The notes under the pieces: model-generated
The model's input: the letters and a program-made list of their open reading frames with translations, nothing else
The model's database searches: none
What the model was told of the DNA's origin: nothing
Position numbers and translations under genes: made by a program
Assembly (NCBI RefSeq): GCF_030412965.1
Contig: NZ_JAUHJQ010000001.1
Coordinates: 770,060 to 834,059 of the forward strand
From: Nocardioides oceani
GTDB lineage: Bacteria > Actinomycetota > Actinomycetes > Propionibacteriales > Nocardioidaceae
Direction: 5' to 3'
Length of the DNA stretch: 64,000 nt
Shown: positions 17,082-26,536 of the stretch, piece by piece
Layout: each line of letters begins with the position of its first letter
How positions within the stretch are numbered: the first letter of the stretch is position 1

Positions 17082-17732
17082 TCAGCGCCGGTCCGGTCCG
17101 GTGGGCTCGACCGGGCCGCCCTCGACGAGCAGCGCGAGCACCTGCCCCATGAGGTCGTCGGGCACCGAGGCCGGGTCGACCATCCGCTCGATCGCCAGCC
17201 CGTGGGAGAGCGCCAGCAGCAGCGTGGCCATCGAGGCGGCCGGCACCGGCAGCCGGGCGCCGGCCTGCTCGGCGTGGGCGGTGATCGCGTCGGTGACGGC
17301 GGCGTGCAGCTCCCGGCGACGCTGCAGGAACGAGCCGTCGGACCGGCCGGTGCGCACCGTGCGCTGCCACAGCTCGAGGAAGAGCAGGTGCCAGTCGTGT
17401 TGCTCGTCGCTCGCGGCGGTCAGTCGGTCCCCGAGCGCCCGGGCGCGCTCGGGCAGGGTCGCCGAGGGGTCGTCGACGGCGGCGAGGCCGAGGTCGAGGT
17501 ACGCCGAGACGCGGTCGTCGACGAGGGCCGCGACCAGGCCCTCCTTGCTGCCGAAGTTGGAGTAGACCGCGCCCTTGGTGAACCCGGCCGCGGCCGCCAC
17601 GTCGTCGAGGCTCGCGCCGTCGATCCCCTGCCGCGCGAACGTCCGCGCCGCGGCGTCCAGCAGCGCGCGGCGCACCTCGTCGCGCGGTGGCCGGCGACGT
17701 ACCTCCGCCGGGGTGGGCGGGACCGTTGACAT
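17082..17732 (-). CDS. TetR family transcriptional regulator
   Basis: 216 residues. The N-terminal helix-turn-helix (about 20-70) contains LLDAAARTFARQGIDGASLDDVA and the recognition helix GFTKGAVYSNFGSKEGL, classic TetR. The C-terminal ligand domain is unassigned. ATG at 17732; the gene is divergent from a P450 gene 53 bases away, with a near-perfect palindrome between them. It most likely represses itself and the P450 and is released by a hydrophobic substrate. Confidence 0.92.
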   Translation of the reverse strand: MSTVPPTPAEVRRRPPRDEVRRALLDAAARTFARQGIDGASLDDVAAAAGFTKGAVYSNFGSKEGLVAALVDDRVSAYLDLGLAAVDDPSATLPERARALGDRLTAASDEQHDWHLLFLELWQRTVRTGRSDGSFLQRRRELHAAVTDAITAHAEQAGARLPVPAASMATLLLALSHGLAIERMVDPASVPDDLMGQVLALLVEGGPVEPTGPDRR

Positions 17733-17757
17733 GCGCGTGACGATACCGGAGAGTACT

Positions 17758-17775
17758 GGATACCGATCAGTATCC
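17758..17775. promoter_or_regulatory. TetR operator between tetR and P450 genes
   Basis: GGATACCGATCAGTATCC is an 18-base inverted repeat with 8 of 9 base pairs matching. A related half-site GATACC lies about 15 bases upstream at 17742. The site ends one base before the P450 ribosome site (AGGAGG, 17776-17781), so a bound repressor would block both divergent transcripts. Confidence 0.65.
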
Positions 17776-17785
17776 AGGAGGATCC

Positions 17786-19147
17786 GTGTTGCTCCGCACC
17801 GCGACCCGCCCGCTCGCGCCGCGCGCCGACGCGCTGCGCGAGGCGGCCCGCCCCGCCGTCCGGTGGGGCCTCGGCCACGCCCTGCCCAAGAGCGTCATCG
17901 GCGCGGCCGCCCGCCGGGGCGACCTGCACGGCCGGCTCATCGTGGCGAGCAGCACCAGCAGCGACGTGCCGGTCGACCTCTTCGACGCCATCCGCGCGAG
18001 CGGGCCGATCCACCGCTCGCGGTACGCGTACGTCACCGCGACCCTGCCGGTCGTCCGCGAGGTGCTCGCCAACCCCGACGTCCGCGCCGGGGTCGACCTC
18101 GGCACCGGCGCCGGCCCGCTCGGGCGGCTCGGCCGCTGGGCGCACCGGACCACGCCGATGGGGCCGCTCACGCCGCCCTCGCTCCTGGTCACCGAGCCGC
18201 CGGACCACACCCGGATGCGCAAGCTCGTCACCCGGGTGTTCTCGGTCAAGGCCGTCCAGCGGCTGCGCGACCGGACCGAGGAGATCGCGGAGGACCTGCT
18301 GACCTCCCTGGAGCAGCAGGGCCGGGGTGGCCGGCCGGTCGACCTGGTCGAGGCCTACTGCGCGCTGCTGCCCGTCACCGTCATCGCCGAGATCCTCGGC
18401 GTGCCGGACTCCGAGCGGCAGAAGGTGCTGGACTTCGGCACCGCCGCCGCGCCGAGCCTCGACCTGGGCCTGTCCTGGCGCCGGTTCCGCCGCGTCGAGG
18501 GGGCGCTGGTGTCGTTCGAGGCCTGGCTCGTCGACCACATCGACGCCAAGCGCCGCGACCCGGGCGAGGACCTGCTCAGCCAGATGGTCGCCGCGCGGGA
18601 CGACGACGGTGTCGCGCTGACCGACCGCGAGCTCATCGCGACCGCCGGCCTGGTGCTCGCCGCCGGCTTCGAGACGACGGTGAACCTGCTCTCCAACGGC
18701 ATCGCCCTGCTCCACGACCACCCCGACCAGCGCGCGCTGCTCCGCGACGAGCCGGACCGCTGGCCGAACGCCGTCGAGGAGGTGCTGCGGATCGACCCGC
18801 CGGTGCTGCTCACCGGCCGGACCGTCGTGCGCGACACCGAGGTCGCCGGCATGCCCGTGCCGCGCGGGGCCGTGGTGACCACGCTGCTGGCCGGCGCCAA
18901 CCGCGACCCCGAGGTCTTCGCCGACCCCCACCGCTTCGACGTCACGCGCGAGAACGCCGCCGACCACGTGTCGTTCTCCGCCGGCCGGCACTTCTGCCTC
19001 GGCGCCGCGCTCGCGCGGATGGAGGGCCAGGTGGGTCTGCAGCGGATCACCGAGCGCTACCCCGACCTGCGGCTCGCACCCGGCGCCACCCGCCGCGACA
19101 CCCGGATCCTCCGCGGCTTCGAGACCCTGCCGGCGTACCTCTCCTGA
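17786..19147 (+). CDS. Cytochrome P450
   Basis: 453-residue haem monooxygenase. I-helix oxygen-binding motif AGFETT, K-helix EEVLR, and haem loop FSAGRHFCLG with the thiolate ligand Cys404. N-terminal 60 residues are more basic and Ala-rich than usual. GTG start at 17786 with AGGAGG 4 bases upstream. No ferredoxin or reductase gene is adjacent, so it must borrow redox partners. The neighbouring TetR gene suggests induction by its substrate or a related hydrophobic compound. Confidence 0.93.
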   Translation: MLLRTATRPLAPRADALREAARPAVRWGLGHALPKSVIGAAARRGDLHGRLIVASSTSSDVPVDLFDAIRASGPIHRSRYAYVTATLPVVREVLANPDVRAGVDLGTGAGPLGRLGRWAHRTTPMGPLTPPSLLVTEPPDHTRMRKLVTRVFSVKAVQRLRDRTEEIAEDLLTSLEQQGRGGRPVDLVEAYCALLPVTVIAEILGVPDSERQKVLDFGTAAAPSLDLGLSWRRFRRVEGALVSFEAWLVDHIDAKRRDPGEDLLSQMVAARDDDGVALTDRELIATAGLVLAAGFETTVNLLSNGIALLHDHPDQRALLRDEPDRWPNAVEEVLRIDPPVLLTGRTVVRDTEVAGMPVPRGAVVTTLLAGANRDPEVFADPHRFDVTRENAADHVSFSAGRHFCLGAALARMEGQVGLQRITERYPDLRLAPGATRRDTRILRGFETLPAYLS

Positions 19148-19154
19148 CGCGGGC

Positions 19155-20699
19155 TCAGCAGCCCACGTCGGTGACGTCGCCGTCGGTCCGCCGGTCCTCC
19201 CCGCGACCCAGGTCGTAGGCCGAGCAGTAGTAGAAGCTGAGCAGGTCGTCGCGCTGCAGCCGGACAGCGCGCCGGGCGCCACCGGCCGCCGGCTCCAGGT
19301 AGCGGTACGACGTGCGCAGCAGCGCCTCGGGGCCGCCCCGGTGCTTGAGGTAGCGGTCCAGCCAGCGCTGGACGTAGACGCTGGTCAGCGCCTGGCCGTG
19401 CCGGCTCGCGGGCAGCACGAGCGGGATGTCGGTGTAGTCGAGGTGCGTCGAGGCGCGGGGCACGACGAGCATCGCGTCGTGGCGCGACGCCGCCCACCGG
19501 TCGTAGCCGGCCCTGCGCTCGCGCCGGGGGTCGGGCCCGTCCGGGGTCGGCGCCGGCACCAGCGAGGAGCCGGCGGAGAGGAGGTACGGCGCGACGGTGA
19601 ACCCGTACTCCGACTGCACCGCCAGCGCCGGCACCGACGGCGTTGTCGTGTTGGTCGGCACCGACGGGATGGTCCCGCCGTCCTCGCCCGCGAACAGCTT
19701 GTCCAGCGCGACGACGGTGGCCACCCGGTCGTCGGTCCCCTGCACCTCCGAGACCGCCCGCGCACCCATCGAGTGGCCGATGATCGCCAGCCGGGTCGTG
19801 CGCCCCGGCGTTGCCGGACGCGGGTCGCGGCTGCGGTCGAAGGAGCGCCAGAAGGGGTTGAACCGATCCGGCGTGGCGCCGGCGCCAGCCGGGTTGGCGT
19901 AGGGCTTCGCTGGGGTGGAGACGAAGAAGTCGATCGCGTCCTCGGTGCCCACGACGAAGTTCGAGACCTGCTGGAACGGCACGCCCGGGCAGCCCAGCAC
20001 CTCGCGGTCCCGTGGCGGCGCGAACGGGTTGCAGAACGGCAGCGCGGACAGCTGGTCGCCCTCGTGCGGCAGGGTCTCGCTGCGGCCCTGGCCCTGCACG
20101 TCGTAGGTGAGCACGACGTACCCGCGCTCGGCGAGGTCCTGCGCGAGCCAGCGGTACATCCCCTCCGAGCCCTGCACCGACCCCGGCGTGATCACGACGC
20201 CGGGGAACGGGCCGCGCACGCGCGCGCCGGTGTAGGGGTCCACCGCCCCCGGCAGGGGCCGGTAGACCGTGCCGCGCAGCAGCGCGCCGTACCGGTTGGT
20301 GAAGGAGACCTCGCGCATCCGGCCGCGCGTGCCGTCCCAGCCGGCGCGCAGCGGGTTGCCGACGTTCCACCCGGGCACGACGTTGCCGGCGGTCAGGGCG
20401 AGCCGGGTCGGCGTCGCCACCTGCGCGAGCAGCTGGGCGACCGTCGTGGCGCTGGACGCCGCGACGAGCGCCGGGAGGTACGCCGGGTCCTGCAGCTGTC
20501 CCCCGGGCCCGGTGATGCGGCCGTAGGCGTCGGCGATGTTCTGCAGGTCGCGGGCGACGTACGCCGGCGAGTGCACCTCCGGGCCGTCCTCCCCTCCCTC
20601 GGGCGCGGCGCCCGACGGGCTGGGCGCCAGCGCGGCGGTCACGCCGACCACCGTGGTCGCGAGCAGGGCCAGGGCGCGGGAGGTCCGGGTACGTCGCAC
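19155..20699 (-). CDS. Secreted alpha/beta hydrolase
   Basis: About 514 residues. The GTG at 20699 begins VRRTRTSRALALLA, a twin-basic N-region, hydrophobic core and cleavage near SGAAP; an upstream GTA codon in frame is not a start. The hydrolase core has VVITPGSVQGSEGMYRW, the strand VLTYDVQGQGRSE, the nucleophile elbow IGHSMGARAV and the late His in STHLDYTD. Cysteines FCNP, LGCPG and YYCSAY may form disulphides. Likely an exported esterase or lipase-like enzyme. Convergent with the P450 gene, 7 bases apart. Confidence 0.8.
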   Translation of the reverse strand: MRRTRTSRALALLATTVVGVTAALAPSPSGAAPEGGEDGPEVHSPAYVARDLQNIADAYGRITGPGGQLQDPAYLPALVAASSATTVAQLLAQVATPTRLALTAGNVVPGWNVGNPLRAGWDGTRGRMREVSFTNRYGALLRGTVYRPLPGAVDPYTGARVRGPFPGVVITPGSVQGSEGMYRWLAQDLAERGYVVLTYDVQGQGRSETLPHEGDQLSALPFCNPFAPPRDREVLGCPGVPFQQVSNFVVGTEDAIDFFVSTPAKPYANPAGAGATPDRFNPFWRSFDRSRDPRPATPGRTTRLAIIGHSMGARAVSEVQGTDDRVATVVALDKLFAGEDGGTIPSVPTNTTTPSVPALAVQSEYGFTVAPYLLSAGSSLVPAPTPDGPDPRRERRAGYDRWAASRHDAMLVVPRASTHLDYTDIPLVLPASRHGQALTSVYVQRWLDRYLKHRGGPEALLRTSYRYLEPAAGGARRAVRLQRDDLLSFYYCSAYDLGRGEDRRTDGDVTDVGC

Positions 20700-20728
20700 G
20701 CCGGACCAACGACCGCCTCCCGCGGCGG

Positions 20729-21370
20729 TTACCGGAGCAGCTCGGGCTCGGTCTTCTCGCGGACCTCGTCCTCGGTGACCCCGGGCGCGAGCTCGACGAG
20801 CCGCAGCCCTCCCCCCTCGGCCGGCGGGACGACGTCGATGACCGCGAGGTCGGTGATGATCCGCTGCACCACGCCGCGGCCGGTGTAGGGCAGCGAGCAC
20901 TCCTCGACGATCTTGTAGGAGCCGTCGCGCGCGACGTGCTCCATCAGCACGACGACCTTCTTCGCGCCGTGGACGAGGTCCATCGCGCCGCCCATGCCCT
21001 TGACCATCTTCCCGGGGATCATCCAGTTGGCGATGTCGCCGCGCGCGCTCACCTGCATGGCGCCGAGGATCGCGGCGTCGATCTTGCCCCCCCGGATCAT
21101 CCCGAAGCTGGTGGCGGAGTCGAAGAACGACGCCCCGCGGCGCACCGTCACGGTCTCCTTGCCGGCGTTGACCAGGTCGGGGTCCTCCTCGCCCTCGAGC
21201 GGGTAGGCACCGACGCCGAGGATGCCGTTCTCCGACTGCAGCACCAGCTCGACGTCGTCGGCGACGTAGTTCGGCACCAGCGTCGGCAGCCCGATGCCGA
21301 GGTTGACGTAGGACCCGTCGGTCAGCTCCGAGGCCGCCCGCGCGGCCATCTCCTCGCGGCTCCAGCTCAT
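20729..21370 (-). CDS. 3-oxoacid CoA-transferase subunit B
   Basis: 213 residues. [12 protein letters not shown] and the active-site glutamate in [10 protein letters not shown] are diagnostic of subunit B of succinyl-CoA:3-ketoacid CoA-transferase (ScoB/PcaJ type). ATG at 21370 overlaps the subunit A stop as ATGA, giving equal synthesis. Acts in ketone-body, acetoacetate or 3-oxoadipate use; which one cannot be told from sequence alone. Followed 29 bases later by the secreted hydrolase gene. Confidence 0.92.
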   Translation of the reverse strand: MSWSREEMAARAASELTDGSYVNLGIGLPTLVPNYVADDVELVLQSENGILGVGAYPLEGEEDPDLVNAGKETVTVRRGASFFDSATSFGMIRGGKIDAAILGAMQVSARGDIANWMIPGKMVKGMGGAMDLVHGAKKVVVLMEHVARDGSYKIVEECSLPYTGRGVVQRIITDLAVIDVVPPAEGGGLRLVELAPGVTEDEVREKTEPELLR

Positions 21371-22140
21371 GACGCGCTCCTGACCGTTCGCTTCTCGATG
21401 CGCTTGTCGGCGGCCTGCTCGGGCGTCAGCGCGACCACTCGCTGGACGAACACGCCGGGGGTGTGGACCTGGTTCGGGTCGATCTGGCCGGGCTCGACGA
21501 GCTCCTCGACCTCCGCGACGGTGACCCGGCCGCACATCGCGGCGAGCGGGTTGAAGTTGCGGGCGGCGTCCTTGTAGACGAGGTTGCCGTGCCGGTCGCC
21601 CTTCCAGGCCCGGACCAGCGCGACGTCGGCGACGATCGCGTGCTCCAGCACGAACTCCCGCGGGCCCTCCGCGGTCTCGAAGACCTGGGTCGGCTTCGGC
21701 GGGGAGGCGACCACGACGTTCCCGTCGCTGTCGTAGCGCCACGGCAGGCCGCCCTCGGCGACCTGGGTCCCGACGCCGGTCGCGGTGAAGAACGCCGGGA
21801 TGCCGCTGCCGCCGGCGCGCATCCTCTCGGCGAGCGTGCCCTGCGGTGTCAGCTCGACCTCGAGCTCCCCGGCGAGGTACTGCCGGGCGAACTCGCGGTT
21901 CTCCCCGACGTACGACGCCACCATCCGCCGCAGGCGGCCGGCCGCGAGCAGCCGGCCCAGGCCCCAGTCGTCGACCCCGGCGTTGTTCGACACCGCCTCG
22001 AGGTCGTCGACACCGGCCTCGAGCAGCGCCTCGATCAGCACCGCCGGGATCCCGCACAGCCCGAACCCGCCGACCGCGACGGTCGAGCCGCTCGCGACGT
22101 CCGCCACCGCCTCGGCGGCCGAACCCATCACCTTGTCCAT
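21367..22140 (-). CDS. 3-oxoacid CoA-transferase subunit A
   Basis: 257 residues. The glycine-rich [24 protein letters not shown] and [15 protein letters not shown] are typical of subunit A (ScoA/PcaI). ATG at 22140 begins [12 protein letters not shown] at the usual position. Together with the overlapping subunit B gene it moves CoA from succinyl-CoA to a 3-oxo acid. It diverges from an IclR-type regulator 125 bases away, a common arrangement for aromatic-acid or ketoacid catabolism. Confidence 0.92.
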   Translation of the reverse strand: MDKVMGSAAEAVADVASGSTVAVGGFGLCGIPAVLIEALLEAGVDDLEAVSNNAGVDDWGLGRLLAAGRLRRMVASYVGENREFARQYLAGELEVELTPQGTLAERMRAGGSGIPAFFTATGVGTQVAEGGLPWRYDSDGNVVVASPPKPTQVFETAEGPREFVLEHAIVADVALVRAWKGDRHGNLVYKDAARNFNPLAAMCGRVTVAEVEELVEPGQIDPNQVHTPGVFVQRVVALTPEQAADKRIEKRTVRSAS

Positions 22141-22265
22141 GCGCCGATGCAACCGCGCGGGCCGCGGGCCGGCAACCGCCTCGCGGGAACTGCCCGCGAC
22201 GTGCTCGGCCGGCGGACGGGTAGCGTTCCGCGCGTCCACCTGGTGAACGCCCCCGAGGAGCGCGC

Positions 22266-23036
22266 GTGGCCACTGTCGAGCTGGTCGGCAAGGCGACCGC
22301 GGTCCTGCGCGCGGTCGCCGCGTGCGAGCCGTCCGGCGCCTCGACCACGGAGGTCGCCCGGCGCACCGGCCTCCCCCGGGCCACCGCCCACCGGCTGCTG
22401 CACGCCCTCGCCGACGAGGGGTTCCTCGACCGTGCCGTCGACGCCCGGTGGACGCTCGGACCGGAGGCCTACCTCCTCGGCGTGGCCGCGGCGCCGCGCC
22501 ACGACGTCTCGGCCCGGGCCCAGCCCGTCGTCCGCGAGCTGGCGCTGGCCACGGGCGAGAGCGCCTTCTACTCGGTGCGGCGGGGCGCGGAGACCGTGTG
22601 CCTGATCGCCGAGGAGGGCAGTTTCCCGCTGCGCTCGCACGTCCTCCACGTGGGCAAGCGCTTCCCCCTCGGCGTCGCCTCCGCGGGGCTGATCATCCTG
22701 GCGCTCGTCCCCGAGCCCGAGGCGGCTCGCCACCTCGAGCACGCCGACCTCGCGGCGCACCACGGCCCGGCCCACGCGACCCCCGCCCTCGCCGACCGCC
22801 TCGCCGAGGCCCGGCGGGTCGGCTACGCGGTCAACCCCGGACTGGTCGTCGAGGGCAGCTGGGGCCTCGCGGCCGCCGTCCTCGACGACCGCGGGCGTCC
22901 GGTCGGCGCCCTCTCGCTCACCGGCGTCGAGAGCCGGTTCCCCGCCTCCCGGGTGCCCGAGCTCGGCGCGCTGCTCATGCGCGCAGCCCACCGGCTCGGC
23001 ACCGACGCGCCGCCGTCGGGCGCCCGGGCCCGGTAG
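22266..23036 (+). CDS. IclR family transcriptional regulator
   Basis: 256 residues, GTG start. The N-terminal winged helix contains [19 protein letters not shown] and the C-terminal IclR effector domain begins near [17 protein letters not shown], with [13 protein letters not shown] in its core. It is divergent from the CoA-transferase pair and probably controls it in response to a ketoacid or aromatic metabolite. The intergenic region has GTTCC and TGGTGAACG pieces but no convincing operator. Confidence 0.92.
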   Translation: MATVELVGKATAVLRAVAACEPSGASTTEVARRTGLPRATAHRLLHALADEGFLDRAVDARWTLGPEAYLLGVAAAPRHDVSARAQPVVRELALATGESAFYSVRRGAETVCLIAEEGSFPLRSHVLHVGKRFPLGVASAGLIILALVPEPEAARHLEHADLAAHHGPAHATPALADRLAEARRVGYAVNPGLVVEGSWGLAAAVLDDRGRPVGALSLTGVESRFPASRVPELGALLMRAAHRLGTDAPPSGARAR

Positions 23037-23042
23037 GAACGC

Positions 23043-24245
23043 CTAGCTCGGGTCCCCGTCCGTCCAGGCCCGGCACAGCCACCACGCCGTCACGCCGCCG
23101 AAGGTGGAGTGCGGGTCGATGCCGGTCACGGCGGCGAAGCGCTGCACGCGGTTGCGGACGGTGTTCTCGTGGACGTACAGGTCGCGGGCCACCTGCGCGG
23201 CGTCGCGGTCGGCCTCCAGCCAGGCGCGCACGGTCCGGGCGATCGCCGCGGCGGGGGCGCCGAGCGCGGTGCGTGCCGCGCGGTGGTGCGCGGCGAGGGC
23301 GCCCCCGAGGTCGGTCCGGGACAGCACGGCGACGACCGGGGCGACCTCGGCGATGTGGACGGGGCCGACCAGCCCGGTGACCTCCGCGGCCGGGACGGCC
23401 GCCACGGCCGAGCGGTGCGCGAGCCCGAGCTCCTCGGCCACGACCGGTCCGGCCATGCCGACCACCTGGCGCGGTCCCCGGGCCCGGAACGTCGGGCGGC
23501 CGGGCACCACCGCGACCAGCGTGTCCCCCACCAGGGCCGCGATGCCGGGTCCGGCACCGTCGACCAGCCGCCGCAGGGCGGCGGTGGCGTCGGTGTCGCC
23601 GGGACGGGTCACCAGCACCCACAGGCCGGCGCCGGCCGGGAACCCCCGCTCGGCAGCGGCGAGGGTCGCCGCCGAGCCTCCCTCCAGCAGGCGGCGCACC
23701 GACTCGGTGTCGCGGTCCCAGGCGTCGTGGTGACGCGGCGCGTCCCGGTGGGCACGGATCAGCCGGGACCGCACGGCGTCGGCCCAGTCGTCGTACAGCT
23801 CGCGCGCGTCGAGCAGCCGCTCGGCCGGGATGGCCGCCGCCTCGGCCAGCTCGCGGGCCCGCGCCCAGATGGCGCGCTCGGAGATCCGCACCGAGCCGAG
23901 CACCACCTCGATCGGGATGCCCTGCCGCGCACGGGTGACGGCGAGCTGCTCGACGACCGTCAGCTCGGCCTCGGTCGGCGCCCGCCGCCCGACCAGGGCG
24001 CGGGCGGCGGCGGTCAGCAGCACCCGGGTGTGACCGGTGATGTCGGAGACCGGCAGGGTCGCCGACTCCTGGACGTGCCCGCGGACCGCCGCGACGACCT
24101 GCGGGAGCAGCTCCTCGTCGGCGAGGACCCGCTCGACCAGGTCGACGAACGCCTGCCACTCCCGGTCCTCCGCCACGTCGTGATGGTCGCGCACCTTGTG
24201 GCCGGCCACAACCGAGCGGCCCAGGTCGGTGACGAGCGCCAGCAC
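23043..24245 (-). CDS. PucR/CdaR-type transcriptional regulator
   Basis: 400 residues, GTG start. The C-terminal PucR helix-turn-helix is clear (DLYVHENTVRNRVQRF). N-terminal part (about 25-180) resembles the RsbRD-like helical sensor and the middle a GGDEF-like fold found in this family. Divergent from the monooxygenase operon with 81 bases between start codons, so it probably controls that operon in response to its substrate. Its 3' end is 6 bases from the convergent IclR gene. Confidence 0.85.
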   Translation of the reverse strand: MLALVTDLGRSVVAGHKVRDHHDVAEDREWQAFVDLVERVLADEELLPQVVAAVRGHVQESATLPVSDITGHTRVLLTAAARALVGRRAPTEAELTVVEQLAVTRARQGIPIEVVLGSVRISERAIWARARELAEAAAIPAERLLDARELYDDWADAVRSRLIRAHRDAPRHHDAWDRDTESVRRLLEGGSAATLAAAERGFPAGAGLWVLVTRPGDTDATAALRRLVDGAGPGIAALVGDTLVAVVPGRPTFRARGPRQVVGMAGPVVAEELGLAHRSAVAAVPAAEVTGLVGPVHIAEVAPVVAVLSRTDLGGALAAHHRAARTALGAPAAAIARTVRAWLEADRDAAQVARDLYVHENTVRNRVQRFAAVTGIDPHSTFGGVTAWWLCRAWTDGDPS

Positions 24246-24326
24246 CGGCCGCCTGCCGGCGGCCTAGCGTTGTGCCCGTCACCACGGAGTGGCCCCGATC
24301 ACTCCCCGCGAACAGGAGCACACACC

Positions 24327-25709
24327 ATGCGCACGTCCCCTCGCGTCGCCGTGGTCGGCGCCGGCGCTGCCGGCCTGGCCACCACGAAGGCGCTGCTCGA
24401 CGTCGGAGCCGACGTCGTGACCTACGAGAAGGGCGATCGTCCCGGCGGCCTGTGGGACCAGCGCAACAGCAGCGGTCTCTCCCCGGCCTACGACTCGCTC
24501 CACCTCAACACCAGCAGGGGCCGCACCCAGTTCGCCGACTTCCCGATGCCGGCCGACTGGGTCGACTACCCGTCGGCCTCGCTGGTGGCGGGCTACCTCG
24601 CCGACTACGCCGACACCTTCGGCGTGACCGAACGGATCCGGTTCTCGACAGCCGTCGCCGGCGTCGAGCGCGAGGAGTCCGGCCCCGCGCGCGGGACCTG
24701 GCGCGTCACCACCGAGGACGGCGCGACGGAGCGGTACGACGCCGTCGTCGTCGCCAACGGCCACAACTGGGACCCCCGCTGGCCGACGCCGGGCTACCCC
24801 GGCACGTTCGACGGCACCCAGGTGCACGCCCACGACTACCGCGACGCCGAGGCCTTCCGCGACCGCCACGTGCTGGTCGTCGGCATGGGCAACTCCGCGA
24901 TGGACATCGCCGTCGACGCGTCGTACGTCGCGGCCTCGCCGGTGCTGCTGTCGGCCCGCCACGGCGTGCACATCGTGCCCAAGTACCTCTTCGGCCGCCC
25001 CGCCGACGCCACCGGCGGCGCGATCTCCGGCCTGCCGTGGCGGCTGCGGCAGCGGCTGGCCGAGACCATGCTCCGCATCGCCGTCGGCCGGCCCGAGGAC
25101 TACGGCCTGCCCGCGCCGGCCGGCGGCCTGTTCCAGAACCACCCGACGATCAGCGACACGATCCTGCACCGGCTCACCCACGGCGAGGTCGTGCCGCGCC
25201 CCGGGATCGAGCGGCTCGACGGCGACCGGGTGGTGTTCACCGACGGCCGCGCCGACCGCGTCGACACGATCGTGTGGGCGACCGGCTACCGCGTCACCAT
25301 CCCGTTCCTCTCCGAGCGCTGGCTCGGCCCCGACCCCGAGCGGCTGCAGCTGCACCACCGCGTCTTCCACCTCGAGGACCCGAGCCTGGCGTTCGTCGGC
25401 CTCATGCAGTCCACCGGCGCCGCCCTCCCGGTCGTCGAGGCGCAGGCCACGCTCGTCGCGGCCCACCTCGGCGGCTCCTACGCCCTCCCCGACGCGACCG
25501 AGCGGCGCGCGCTCGCCGCCCGCGCGCTGCGCGACGCCCGCGCCCGGTGGGGGGAGAAGCGCCCCGCGATGCGCATCGACTTCGACGCCTACGTCGCGTC
25601 GGTCCCCCGCGAGCTCGCGGCGGGCCGGCAGCGACTGACCAGCGGCGCTCACCCGTTCGAGCCGTCCGCCACCACCACCGCCACCACCACCGACGAGGTC
25701 CTCGCATGA
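24327..25709 (+). CDS. Flavin-containing monooxygenase
   Basis: 460 residues. FAD motif VVGAGAAGLATTKAL, NADPH motif VVGMGNSAMDIAVDA, and the class B fingerprint in FDGTQVHAHDY, which fits the FMO form FxGxxxHxxx(Y/F) better than the Baeyer-Villiger form. WATGYRVTIPF is the C-terminal ATGY signature. The tail is Thr-rich (TTTATTTTDE). ATG at 24327 has AGGAG 10 bases upstream. Stop overlaps the SDR start (ATGA). Likely oxidises a soft nucleophile (N or S) or a carbonyl; first gene of a four-gene operon. Confidence 0.88.
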   Translation: MRTSPRVAVVGAGAAGLATTKALLDVGADVVTYEKGDRPGGLWDQRNSSGLSPAYDSLHLNTSRGRTQFADFPMPADWVDYPSASLVAGYLADYADTFGVTERIRFSTAVAGVEREESGPARGTWRVTTEDGATERYDAVVVANGHNWDPRWPTPGYPGTFDGTQVHAHDYRDAEAFRDRHVLVVGMGNSAMDIAVDASYVAASPVLLSARHGVHIVPKYLFGRPADATGGAISGLPWRLRQRLAETMLRIAVGRPEDYGLPAPAGGLFQNHPTISDTILHRLTHGEVVPRPGIERLDGDRVVFTDGRADRVDTIVWATGYRVTIPFLSERWLGPDPERLQLHHRVFHLEDPSLAFVGLMQSTGAALPVVEAQATLVAAHLGGSYALPDATERRALAARALRDARARWGEKRPAMRIDFDAYVASVPRELAAGRQRLTSGAHPFEPSATTTATTTDEVLA

Positions 25710-26536
25710 ACCTGCGTGACGCCACCGGCCTCCGCGTCCTGGTCACGGGCGCCTCCGGCACCTTCGGCCGGGCGCTCGCCGCCGACCTGACCGCCCGCGG
25801 CGCACACGTCGTCGGGCTCGACGTCGCGCCGCGGCCCGACGACCCGGTCCCCGTCATCGCCTGCGACCTGACCGACGACGACGCCGTGCCCGTGGCGGTC
25901 GCCGCGGCGCTGGAGCAGCTCGGCGGGCTCGACCTGCTGGTCAACAACGCGGGCATCGGCGGCCCCGCGCCGGCCGAGCTGCCGCCGGGCGAGGAGGTCC
26001 GGCGCCAGCTCGACATCAACCTGCTCGGCGCCTGGCGGGTCACCGCGGCCTGCGTGCCGGCGCTCGTCGACTCCCGCGGCCGCGTGGTCATGGTGGCCTC
26101 GCGGATGGCGGCCATGCAGCTGCCGCTCGCCGCGGCGTACGGCGCCTCCAAGCGCGCCCTCGTCGCCTACGCCGACGCCCTCCGGCTCGAGCTCGGCACG
26201 CACGTCGGTGTCTCCTGCGTCTACCCCTCCGCCGTGCGCAGCCCGATCCACGACTCGACGGCGCAGGCCGGGCTGTCCCTGGAGGGGATGAGCTCCTACG
26301 AGCCGCTCGAGGGCGTCGTCGACGCCGTGGTCCGCGCGGCCCTGTCGCCGCGGGCGCCCCGCGACGTGCCCACCACCCGCCGAGGAGCGGTGGAGCTGTT
26401 CCTGGCCCGCCACCTGCCCGCGCTGACCGACCGGATCGTCGCCCGCACGTTCTCCTCCCGGATCCGTGCGGGGGCCTTCGGCGACGCCGCGCTCGCCGCC
26501 CCCGCCGTGGCGCGGCACGCCGAGGCCGGGTCGTGA
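25706..26536 (+). CDS. Short-chain dehydrogenase/reductase
   Basis: 276 residues. Cofactor motif VTGASGTFGRAL, LVNNAGIGG, and the active site S...YGASK (VASRMAAMQLPLAAAYGASKRA has Tyr and Lys at the right spacing). The Asp in GLDVAPRPD favours NAD(H). ATG overlaps the monooxygenase stop and its stop overlaps the MFS start, so the three are translationally coupled. Probably acts on the oxygenated product or the alcohol precursor. Confidence 0.9.
   Translation: MNLRDATGLRVLVTGASGTFGRALAADLTARGAHVVGLDVAPRPDDPVPVIACDLTDDDAVPVAVAAALEQLGGLDLLVNNAGIGGPAPAELPPGEEVRRQLDINLLGAWRVTAACVPALVDSRGRVVMVASRMAAMQLPLAAAYGASKRALVAYADALRLELGTHVGVSCVYPSAVRSPIHDSTAQAGLSLEGMSSYEPLEGVVDAVVRAALSPRAPRDVPTTRRGAVELFLARHLPALTDRIVARTFSSRIRAGAFGDAALAAPAVARHAEAGS

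Noticed and set aside
22141..22265. IclR operator between the CoA-transferase and IclR genes
   Set aside because: GTTCC and TGGTGAACG fragments are present but do not form a symmetric site of usual length.
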